A stretch of 11,098 nt of DNA from assembly GCA_023268955.1 (NCBI GenBank), contig JALRJW010000261.1:1-11098 (forward strand). Direction: 5' to 3'. Made by a program: the position numbers and the translations under genes. Position 1 is the stretch's first letter, and every line of letters begins with the position of its first letter. This stretch comes from Aliarcobacter sp. GTDB taxonomy: Bacteria; Campylobacterota; Campylobacteria; Campylobacterales; Arcobacteraceae. Under the pieces are notes generated by a model. The model ran no database searches and was not told the origin of the DNA. It saw nothing but the letters and a program-made list of their open reading frames with translations. Below are positions 1 to 5,040 of this stretch, piece after piece.

Positions 1-1
1 T

Positions 2-121
2 CATACACTCATTACAAAAAGCATTAATGAGGCTGGAAATTATGTCGGTATAATGCCAGCACAGAACCAAAAAGATTGGGCAAAATCTTCAGTCTTTATC
101 AAACAAAGGAAATTAAAATGA
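2..121 (+). CDS. lpxD: LpxD, C-terminal end only (partial)
   Basis: The frame starting at base 2 is open from the window edge to a TGA at 119-121 and encodes about 39 residues. It reads like the C-terminus of UDP-3-O-acylglucosamine N-acyltransferase, the third step of lipid A synthesis: a last hexapeptide-like stretch with TLITKSI, then GNYVGIMPAQ followed by a basic KDWAK tail. The LpxD family typically ends with a similar G-x-P-AQ segment and a charged helix. Its stop overlaps the fabZ start (ATGA), which fits the lpxD-fabZ-lpxA-lpxB order. Identification from so short a piece leans on that context. The bulk of the gene lies outside the window. Confidence 0.75.
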   Translation, partial: HTLITKSINEAGNYVGIMPAQNQKDWAKSSVFIKQRKLK

Positions 122-558
122 GCAATGAATTTTCAGACATACTAAAACATTTGCCACATAGACATCCATTTTTGTTTGTCGATAAAATTGTTTCAGTGGA
201 ATTAGGAGAGCGCATTCACGCACAAAAAAATGTTTCAATTAATGAAGATTTTTTTAATGGCCATTTTCCTAATAAGCCAGTCATGCCGGGTGTTTTAATT
301 ATTGAAGCTCTTGCGCAAGCTGCAGGCATTTTAGGGTTCATGACTATGGGCAAGACTCCTGAAGAGGGTAGTATTTATTATTTTGCTGGTGCTGATAAAG
401 TAAGATTTAAGAATCCGGTGAGCCCTGGTGAAATTATTGATTTACATGCAAGTATTAGATCTGAAAAAAGAGGGATTTGGAAATTTGATTGTAAGGCTGA
501 AGCAGGCGGAAGGAATGTTTGTGAGGCATCCATACTTTGTGCTGACCGACCTAAGTAA
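118..558 (+). CDS. fabZ: (3R)-hydroxyacyl-ACP dehydratase FabZ
   Basis: FabZ removes water from 3-hydroxyacyl-ACP in type II fatty acid synthesis, in the cytoplasm. The product is 146 residues, normal for the family, with a single hot-dog fold. Visible signatures are LPHRHPFLFVD at residues 12-22 and GHFPNKPVMPGVLIIEALAQ at 48-67, which holds the catalytic His49 and Glu63. I chose the ATG at 118 over the in-frame start at 76. It gives the usual FabZ N-terminus, is preceded by AAAGGA, and overlaps the lpxD stop by four bases; the extra 14 residues from 76 would lie inside lpxD. lpxA follows after two bases, so the genes are probably translated together. Sharing an operon with lpxA makes sense because both use 3-hydroxyacyl-ACP. 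Base composition is richer in GC than the sequence after 1,340. Confidence 0.95.
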   Translation: MSNEFSDILKHLPHRHPFLFVDKIVSVELGERIHAQKNVSINEDFFNGHFPNKPVMPGVLIIEALAQAAGILGFMTMGKTPEEGSIYYFAGADKVRFKNPVSPGEIIDLHASIRSEKRGIWKFDCKAEAGGRNVCEASILCADRPK

Positions 559-560
559 AT

Positions 561-1328
561 ATGGCTGACTCTGTAATTGACTCCTCTGCAAAAATTGATC
601 AATCGGTCAAAATTGGTCCCTTTTGCGTCATTGGACCTGATGTCGAAATAGGTCCTAATTGCATTCTTCATTCTCACGTTGTTATCAAGGGACCAGCCAA
701 GATCAGCGAAGGGAATGTTTTTTATCAATTTTCTACTATTGGGGAAGATACTCCTGATAAAAAATATCATGGCGAACCAACTACCTTAGAAATTGGTAAA
801 AATAATATTTTTCGAGAGGGAGTTACAGTTCACCGCGGTACAGTTCAGGACAAATCTAAGACAGTTATCGGTGATGGAAATTTATTTATGGCTTACTCTC
901 ATATTGCCCATGATTGCGTGGTTGGCAATGAAAATGTATTTGCAAATACTGCAGGATTAGCTGGACATGTCACAGTTGGAAATAATGTAATTCTTGGTGC
1001 CGTAACCCTAGTTCATCAATTCTGCTCTTTAGGAGACTATTCATTCACAGGTTTGAATACATTAATTACTATGGATGTACCGGCATTTGTTAAAGTTGCA
1101 GCCAATCCAGCTAGACCAATAGGCCTAAATACAGTTGGAATGCAGCGAAATAATTTTGATAATGAGTCCGTTAATTTGGTTAAAAAAGCCTACCGCATTA
1201 TCTATAGAAAAGGCTACTCTCTCGAAGACGCGGTGAAAAAATTACATGCATTGAATCAAGATAATAATCCCGCGCTTACCACTTTTATTTCCTCGGTTGA
1301 AAGATCTCAAAGAGGCTTACTGCGATAG
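561..1328 (+). CDS. lpxA: UDP-N-acetylglucosamine acyltransferase LpxA
   Basis: LpxA transfers a 3-hydroxyacyl chain from ACP to UDP-GlcNAc, the first step of lipid A synthesis. The protein is 255 residues, close to the family's usual length, and complete at the C-terminus (ending RSQRGLLR). Residues 1 to about 180 form the left-handed beta-helix of hexapeptide repeats (IGPFCVIGPDVEIGPNC and similar); the rest is the helical C-terminal domain. The active-site histidines line up with Escherichia coli LpxA: His114 and His117 in YSHIAHDC, His136 in LAGHVTVG and His152 in VHQFC. The residue matching E. coli Gly173, the floor of the acyl-chain ruler, is Leu165 (SFTGLNT). From known LpxA ruler mutants I infer a preference for an acyl chain shorter than C14. 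The start ATG lies two bases after the fabZ stop. The gene ends just before the left chimeric join. Confidence 0.96.
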   Translation: MADSVIDSSAKIDQSVKIGPFCVIGPDVEIGPNCILHSHVVIKGPAKISEGNVFYQFSTIGEDTPDKKYHGEPTTLEIGKNNIFREGVTVHRGTVQDKSKTVIGDGNLFMAYSHIAHDCVVGNENVFANTAGLAGHVTVGNNVILGAVTLVHQFCSLGDYSFTGLNTLITMDVPAFVKVAANPARPIGLNTVGMQRNNFDNESVNLVKKAYRIIYRKGYSLEDAVKKLHALNQDNNPALTTFISSVERSQRGLLR

Positions 1329-1340
1329 GTGTCAAAAAAG
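1329..1340 (+). CDS. lpxB: Probable first codons of lpxB, cut by the join
   Basis: Directly after the lpxA stop (TAG, 1326-1328) comes GTG TCA AAA AAG, which would read M-S-K-K. That is a common kind of N-terminus for lipid A disaccharide synthase, the gene expected after lpxA in this operon. Nothing resembling LpxB follows, because the sequence switches to the antisense of ilvD within the A-rich run at about 1334-1344. Four codons cannot prove identity; the call rests on operon order and the perfectly placed start. Confidence 0.35.
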
Positions 1341-1608
1341 AAAATAACATACCATCATGCCCCATCGCAATACCATCATCTACACCAATTGTATTAAATT
1401 CAAATGGAACACAACCATTTTTTCTAATTTCATCTTTAATGATTTCCCCTACTTTATTTAAAAAGTAGTGTCCAGGAATTAATTCAATAAAAGAGTTAGC
1501 AACTCCAATGAATGGTTTCTCAAAATCTTCATCTTTTAAACCTGTAGCTCTTAATAAAGACCTGTGAGGTGTTCTTGAATGACCTTTTTTTACTTCATCA
1601 CTTCTCAA
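1339..1608 (-). CDS. ilvD: Dihydroxy-acid dehydratase IlvD, N-terminal 90 residues only
   Basis: IlvD dehydrates dihydroxy acids in valine, leucine and isoleucine synthesis, using an iron-sulfur cluster. Only the first 90 of roughly 560 residues are present. Hallmarks are RSDEVKKG, TPHRSLLRATGLKD, KPFIGVANSF, PGH, and FEFNTIGVDDGIAMGHDGM with the conserved acidic pair before GIAMGH. I place the start at the TTG at 1606-1608. It gives the family's usual N-terminus, MRSDE, and has AAAGGA (1615-1620) six bases upstream; the longer reading from 1641 adds an untypical leader. After Ser90 the frame stays open to 1285, but those residues are antisense to lpxA and unlike IlvD, which should continue with a segment like LPSRELIADS. 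The cut is probably a chimeric join, not a biological truncation. Confidence 0.9.
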
Positions 1609-1614
1609 TTTATA

Positions 1615-1620
1615 TCCTTT
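1615..1620 (-). promoter_or_regulatory. Shine-Dalgarno deciding the TTG start of ilvD
   Basis: AAAGGA on the minus strand lies six bases before the TTG at 1608. It supports a non-ATG start for ilvD and rules against the upstream in-frame TTG at 1641. Confidence 0.65.
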
Positions 1621-1643
1621 TATAACTTCTATAATTTTCAAGA

Positions 1644-1649
1644 TTATAC
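1644..1649 (-). promoter_or_regulatory. Candidate -10 box of ilvD
   Basis: TATAAT on the minus strand, preceded by TG, lies about 36 bases upstream of the TTG start. I see no clear -35 box. That is common for the main sigma factor in Campylobacterota, where upstream T-rich periodicity largely replaces the -35 element. In a sequence this AT-rich the match could be chance. Confidence 0.45.
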
Positions 1650-1718
1650 ATTTTTTGGTGTTTTATTTCTATTAAAGACAAATTTTTAAAAGAAATTTCA
1701 AAATTTGTAAAAAAACTC

Positions 1719-1747
1719 TTGACAAATATTTTAAATTCTATTATACT
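1719..1747 (+). promoter_or_regulatory. Sigma-70 promoter of the tRNA cluster
   Basis: TTGACA (1719-1724), a 17-base spacer and TATACT (1742-1747) form a near-consensus sigma-70 promoter. Transcription would start at about 1754, some 40 bases before the first tRNA. The full -35 box is unusual in this otherwise -35-poor block and fits the strong expression expected of tRNA genes. Confidence 0.8.
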
Positions 1748-1795
1748 TCCAGTCCAATTTAAGTGATACCACTTAGATTTCATTCCATTGTTTGT

Positions 1796-1882
1796 GCGAG
1801 TGTGGCGGAATAGGTAGACGCGCGGGACTTAAAATCCCGTTCCGGTTTCGGAGTGTGAGTTCGATTCTCACCATTCGCACCA
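1796..1882 (+). tRNA. tRNA-Leu (UAA anticodon)
   Basis: This 87-base class II tRNA has acceptor arms GCGAGTG and CATTCGC (1872-1878) that pair with one G-U. The anticodon stem GGGA/TCCC closes a CTTAAAA-type loop with anticodon TAA. There is a long variable arm, a T-arm with loop TTCGATT, discriminator A, and an encoded CCA (1880-1882). Anticodon UAA reads the TTA codons that dominate leucine use in the central block. Confidence 0.96.
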
Positions 1883-1898
1883 TCTTTTTTTTTGTTGT

Positions 1899-1987
1899 AG
1901 AGAGTTGCCAGAGTTGGTCGAATGGACCGGTTTTGAAAACCGGCGAGGTTCACGCCTCCGAGGGTTCGAATCCCTTGCTCTCTGCCA
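1899..1987 (+). tRNA. tRNA-Ser (UGA anticodon)
   Basis: This 89-base class II tRNA has acceptor arms AGAGAGT and GCTCTCT. The anticodon stem CCGGT/ACCGG closes the loop TTTGAAA with anticodon TGA. A long variable arm, T-loop TTCGAAT, discriminator G and encoded CCA (1985-1987) follow. It lies 16 bases after tRNA-Leu, so both come from one transcript. Confidence 0.96.
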
Positions 1988-2043
1988 CTTTCATATGCAA
2001 AATCATTTTAACCTTATCGCTTCAAAAATGATTTAACCTTGCT

Positions 2044-2119
2044 GGAGGTATAGCAAAGTTGGTAATGCACCTGATTGCAAATCAGATATTCATCGGTTCG
2101 AGTCCGGTTACCTCCTCCA
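2044..2119 (+). tRNA. tRNA-Cys (GCA anticodon)
   Basis: This 76-base tRNA has perfectly paired acceptor arms GGAGGTA and TACCTCC, discriminator T (usual for tRNA-Cys), and encoded CCA (2117-2119). The anticodon loop TTGCAAA gives GCA. The anticodon stem pairs as CTGA/TCAG, with a C-A mismatch at its outer position. It is the third member of the Leu-Ser-Cys cluster. Confidence 0.95.
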
Positions 2120-2177
2120 CTTTATAATCTCAACAATTTAAAAAATTCATACTTTTTTTTGAAAATTTAATGTAAAT

Positions 2178-2205
2178 TTGTCATTCTAAAATATGCATTT
2201 ATAAT
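2178..2205 (+). promoter_or_regulatory. Promoter of the cold-shock gene
   Basis: TTGTCA (2178-2183), a 16-base spacer and a perfect TATAAT (2200-2205) give a start at about 2212. The leader to the ATG at 2246 would be only about 34 bases. That is far shorter than the long cold-responsive leader of E. coli cspA, so thermal control by a long structured leader is unlikely here. Confidence 0.65.
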
Positions 2206-2245
2206 TTGAATTAAGATTAAAAGCATATTAAAAAAAAGGAATACT

Positions 2246-2464
2246 ATGGCAGATTTAATTAACGGTACTGTTAAATGGTTTGATAGTGAAAAAGGTTTTG
2301 GTTTTATCTCTCAAGATAATGGTGGTAAAGATGTTTTTGTTCATTTTAGACAAGTTAATTCAACTGGTTACGGAAGAGTTACATTAAATGAAGGACAAAA
2401 AGTTACTTTCACTACATCTGAAGGACCAAAAGGTTTACAAGCTGAGAATGTAACAGCGTTATAA
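2246..2464 (+). CDS. CspA-family cold-shock protein
   Basis: This is a small single-stranded nucleic acid binding protein of 72 residues with one cold-shock domain (OB fold) filling the whole chain. It acts as an RNA chaperone or transcription antiterminator in the cytoplasm. RNP1 is KGFGFI at residues 16-21 and RNP2 is VFVHF at 30-34; the aromatic set W11, F12, F18, F20, F31 and F34 is intact. AAAAGGA lies just ahead of the ATG. The gene is monocistronic, between its own promoter and a hairpin terminator. Whether it responds to cold or is a constitutive family member cannot be told from the sequence. Confidence 0.95.
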   Translation: MADLINGTVKWFDSEKGFGFISQDNGGKDVFVHFRQVNSTGYGRVTLNEGQKVTFTTSEGPKGLQAENVTAL

Positions 2465-2466
2465 GA

Positions 2467-2494
2467 TAAAGAACAGATATTCTGTTCTTTATTT
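2467..2494 (+). terminator. Hairpin terminator after the cold-shock gene
   Basis: A perfect 10-base-pair stem (TAAAGAACAG, 2467-2476, and CTGTTCTTTA, 2482-2491) with a 5-base loop begins three bases after the stop and runs into T-rich sequence. The chemoreceptor gene converging from the right ends at 2503, and A residues flank the left arm, so the same hairpin can serve both strands. Confidence 0.8.
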
Positions 2495-2502
2495 AATCAA
2501 TC

Positions 2503-4050
2503 TTAATTTAACTTTTTTAAGATTTCTATTAATTGATTTGAAACAGTTAATAAATCTTGAGATGCATTTAGCGTAGATTGCGCATCATTTTGTGAATCTT
2601 CTGCATTAGTTGATAAATTAGATATATTTGAAACAATATGATTTATATCTTTTGTAGATTCGCTTGTAATATGAGAAATTTCATTCGCAAAATTCTTCTG
2701 TTGAATAATTGAATCTGAAATATTAACTGACATTTCTCTCATATTAGAAATTGTTCCATCTATCTTATTAATTGAATCTAATGAATCTTTAACTTGAAAT
2801 TGAATATCTTCAACCATTTGAGTTATCTCTTTAGCTGCTTCATTAGATCTAGTTGCAAGATTTCTAACCTCTGATGCTACAACAGCAAAACCTTTTCCAG
2901 CTTCACCTGCAGTTGCTGCTTCAACAGCAGCATTTAAAGACAAGATATTTGTTTGAAAAGCAATTTGAGAAATAATTTGAATTGTTTGTCCAATTTTCTG
3001 AGATTGTGCATCTAGATTATTAATAGAGCTACTTGTACTTTTTGATTGATTACTAACTAACTGAGCTATATTTTTTGCTTCTGAAGAAATAGTAGAAATT
3101 TCTATCATTGAATTGTGCATATGATCAGTTTTAGAATCAATATCAATAACACCTTCACTAATAATATTTATTGAATTTGAAACTTCTTGAGAACTTTTCG
3201 TTGTTTCTTTTGCTCTTTTTGTCATATTCATAGAAGTTTTCAATAAATAATCTAGTGAATTTTTAAAATCTGAAACTTTGCTTTCTATATCGAAAAATAA
3301 GTTCTTCTTGAATGTAATATCAGTTGCATATTTAACAACTTTAACAGGTTTATTATCTAAATCCATAATTGGATTATATGTTGCTTGAATCCATATATTT
3401 TTTGAGTTTTTACCTAGTCTAAGATATTCTCCTGCATCATGTTTTCCTTTTTTTAGTTTTTCCCAAAACTTAACATATTCTATAGAATTCTTGTAAGAAT
3501 TAGTACAAAAAATACTATGATGTTTTCCAACTATTTCATCTAAATGATATCCCATCGTATTTAAAAAGTTATCATTTGCATGGAGTATATTACCATCCAT
3601 ATCAAATTCTATTATTGCATGAGACTTATGAATTGCCTCTATTTGACCCTGATAATATAAATTTTGCAGCTTGTTTTCTGTAATGTCTTGAGCTAATTTT
3701 ACAATTTTGTAAACTTTACCTAATTTATTTTTAATGGGATTATATGTAGCTTGAATAAAAATAGAAGATTTGTCTTTTTTTATTCTTTTAAACTCTGAAC
3801 TTTGAACTTTTCCATCTTTTAATTCATTCCAGAATTTCTTATAATCTTCACTATTTGAATATTTATTATCACAAAAAATTCTATGGTGTTTTCCTATTAT
3901 TTCATTAGATTGATAACCAAAAGTATTTAGGAAATTATTATTAGCTTCCAAAATTGTCCCATCAGGTTTAAAAGAAATTATAGAGTAATGTTCACTTAAT
4001 GCCTGAAACTGTGATTTTTGATCTTTAGATTGAGAAAAATTTAAAAACAT
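2503..4050 (-). CDS. Soluble PAS-PAS methyl-accepting chemoreceptor (BdlA-like)
   Basis: The 515-residue protein has two PAS domains (about residues 20-127 and 141-247) followed by a methyl-accepting signalling domain (about 255-510). The two PAS units are clear duplicates, sharing FLNTxGY, GKHHxIFC, FW, and IQATYNPI. No membrane-spanning or signal sequence is visible, so it should sense a cytoplasmic signal, probably redox, oxygen or energy state through a bound cofactor. The hairpin tip carries QTNILSLNAAVEAATAGEAG, the CheA/CheW contact region; Thr replaces the Arg found in E. coli receptors, as in other receptors of this subtype. There is no C-terminal CheR-binding pentapeptide. The layout matches Pseudomonas BdlA, a biofilm-dispersal regulator, but a role in dispersal is only an analogy. 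The ATG at 4050 has AAGG (4061-4064) upstream. Confidence 0.93.
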   Translation of the reverse strand: MFLNFSQSKDQKSQFQALSEHYSIISFKPDGTILEANNNFLNTFGYQSNEIIGKHHRIFCDNKYSNSEDYKKFWNELKDGKVQSSEFKRIKKDKSSIFIQATYNPIKNKLGKVYKIVKLAQDITENKLQNLYYQGQIEAIHKSHAIIEFDMDGNILHANDNFLNTMGYHLDEIVGKHHSIFCTNSYKNSIEYVKFWEKLKKGKHDAGEYLRLGKNSKNIWIQATYNPIMDLDNKPVKVVKYATDITFKKNLFFDIESKVSDFKNSLDYLLKTSMNMTKRAKETTKSSQEVSNSINIISEGVIDIDSKTDHMHNSMIEISTISSEAKNIAQLVSNQSKSTSSSINNLDAQSQKIGQTIQIISQIAFQTNILSLNAAVEAATAGEAGKGFAVVASEVRNLATRSNEAAKEITQMVEDIQFQVKDSLDSINKIDGTISNMREMSVNISDSIIQQKNFANEISHITSESTKDINHIVSNISNLSTNAEDSQNDAQSTLNASQDLLTVSNQLIEILKKLN

Positions 4051-4102
4051 TAATGATTTACCTTATAATTATAGATATACAATCATATCAACTATTTACT
4101 AA

Positions 4103-4108
4103 ATTATA
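4103..4108 (-). promoter_or_regulatory. Candidate -10 box of the chemoreceptor gene
   Basis: TATAAT on the minus strand lies about 53 bases before the start codon and has no recognisable -35 box. The region is almost pure A and T, so other positions are possible. One is the TATAAT at 4068-4073, which lies too close to the ribosome binding site to be the better choice. Confidence 0.35.
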
Positions 4109-4184
4109 TATCTATTATAAGAAATTTAATTTCTTTTTTGATAATTTTATTATATATTTAATAATTTTATAATCTTCTTAATTA

Positions 4185-4190
4185 TATAAT
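4185..4190 (+). promoter_or_regulatory. Candidate -10 box of the small gene at 4216
   Basis: TATAAT on the plus strand lies 25 bases before the preferred ATG, so the leader would be under 20 bases. The 4051-4215 gap between divergent genes must hold promoters for both directions but is very AT-rich, which limits confidence. Confidence 0.4.
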
Positions 4191-4215
4191 TACTAAATTT
4201 TATATGGAGATTTAC

Positions 4216-4425
4216 ATGTGCATCAATAGTTTAGATTTTTCTAAATTAGAACTAATACATTATACTTACAATGAGGAAGAAAAAAAACTTATATTAAAAA
4301 ATAAGAGTGTAAGTACCCACTATATTTCTATGGAACAAATTAAAATATATGATTATTTAAGAGAAAATAATTATGATCTATTTATTGACTCATCAAATAC
4401 CATTAATATTAAACAAGATAATTAA
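4216..4425 (+). CDS. Small protein of unknown function, 69 residues
   Basis: I do not recognise this protein. It is short, without a signal peptide or membrane segment, and rich in Lys, Glu, Ile and Asn, ending in a polar NTINIKQDN tail. I prefer the ATG at 4216 over the in-frame ATG at 4204: GGAGA at 4206-4210 then lies five bases upstream, and the 4204 ATG has no ribosome binding site. Codon use matches the surrounding AT-rich genes. It is transcribed away from the chemoreceptor gene and toward the RraA-family gene. Support is the ribosome binding site and a plausible -10 box; in such AT-rich DNA a 70-codon open frame is not strong evidence alone. Confidence 0.6.
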   Translation: MCINSLDFSKLELIHYTYNEEEKKLILKNKSVSTHYISMEQIKIYDYLRENNYDLFIDSSNTINIKQDN

Positions 4426-4462
4426 TATATTTTTGTAAGGTTTTATTAATAAATACATTCTT

Positions 4463-4491
4463 TTTACACTTCTTTTATGTAAAATCATAAA
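4463..4491 (+). promoter_or_regulatory. Weak promoter candidate for the RraA-family gene
   Basis: TTTACA (4463-4468), a 17-base spacer and CATAAA (4486-4491) give a usable but weak sigma-70 promoter. Its -10 box would fall in the loop of the inverted repeat at 4472-4505, so a protein bound to the repeat would block it. Confidence 0.35.
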
Positions 4492-4505
4492 AATTTACAT
4501 AAAAG
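4472..4505. repeat. Perfect 12-bp inverted repeat over the ribosome binding site
   Basis: The arms CTTTTATGTAAA (4472-4483) and TTTACATAAAAG (4494-4505) are exact reverse complements, with a 10-base spacer. The right arm includes most of the Shine-Dalgarno AAAAGG (4501-4506) of the gene starting at 4513. It could be a dimeric repressor's operator or an RNA hairpin that hides the ribosome binding site. It is not a terminator: no T-run follows. Confidence 0.7.
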
Positions 4506-4512
4506 GAAACAC

Positions 4513-4995
4513 ATGAACTTTCAAACAGCAGATTTATGTGATGACAATCAAAACAAAAAATTACAAGTTTTACCAGCAAAATTTAAAAACTATGGTGGAT
4601 TAAAGAAATTTAGCGGACAAGTTGTAACTGTTAAACTAAACAAATCAAATTTCACTCTTTTAGAAATTTTAAGGGATGAACAAGGAGATGGAAAAATAGC
4701 TGTGGTGGATAACTCAGAACAATTTTGGGGTGTAGTAGGGGATAGACTTTTAGGTTATGCTAAGAAAAATAATTGGAAAGCAATTATCTTAAATGGTTAT
4801 GTAAGAGATACCGATGAAACGTGTAAAATTGACGTTGGATTATATGCAGTTGGAACGTGCCCACTAAGAAATTTTGAAGAAACAGAAGCTAAAAGAAACA
4901 TTATTTTAGATTTTGATGGAATAATAATTAGACCTGGTGATTACGTTTATGCTGATAATGATGGAATAATAATTTCTAAAGAGAAACTTTCTTAA
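4513..4995 (+). CDS. RraA-family protein, possible HMG/oxaloacetate aldolase
   Basis: The 160-residue product matches the RraA/HMG aldolase family in length and pattern: the start (TADLCD), PAKFKNYGGLKKFSGQ, VVDN, ILNGYVRDTDE and YADNDGIIIS resemble E. coli RraA throughout. E. coli RraA binds and inhibits RNase E. Class II HMG aldolase members instead need a Gly, then about 20 residues, then Arg-Asp-x2-Glu/Asp for Mg and pyruvate binding. Here Gly76, Arg98, Asp99 and Glu102 are present, whereas E. coli RraA has Gln in place of that Asp. The sequence therefore favours aldolase or oxaloacetate decarboxylase activity over RNase E control. The ATG has AAAAGG seven bases upstream, within a perfect inverted repeat. 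The next gene starts 45 bases downstream and may be co-transcribed. Confidence 0.88.
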   Translation: MNFQTADLCDDNQNKKLQVLPAKFKNYGGLKKFSGQVVTVKLNKSNFTLLEILRDEQGDGKIAVVDNSEQFWGVVGDRLLGYAKKNNWKAIILNGYVRDTDETCKIDVGLYAVGTCPLRNFEETEAKRNIILDFDGIIIRPGDYVYADNDGIIISKEKLS

Positions 4996-5040
4996 AAATT
5001 ATAGTAAAATGTTGTCTTTATTTTTACATTAGGATTTTTC

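Noticed and set aside
76..117. Extended FabZ start at 76
   Set aside because: The 14 added residues overlap the lpxD C-terminus in another frame, are not typical of FabZ, and the ATG at 118 has a ribosome binding site and stop/start overlap.
378..770. Minus-strand open frame of 130 codons
   Set aside because: It lies entirely antisense to fabZ and lpxA, both clearly real, and has no recognisable domain or ribosome binding site.
1285..1338. C-terminal extension of the ilvD frame over the lpxA end
   Set aside because: The residues are unlike IlvD and arise from reading lpxA backwards past the join. I end ilvD at 1339.
1..1340. Recent horizontal transfer of an lpx cassette into the Campylobacterota genome
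   Set aside because: No integrase, repeat or attachment site is visible, and both an lpx gene and ilvD are cut at the same point. A chimeric join is simpler.
1792..2031. Plus-strand open frame of 79 codons
   Set aside because: It runs straight through tRNA-Leu and tRNA-Ser, and its translation is just tRNA sequence read as codons.
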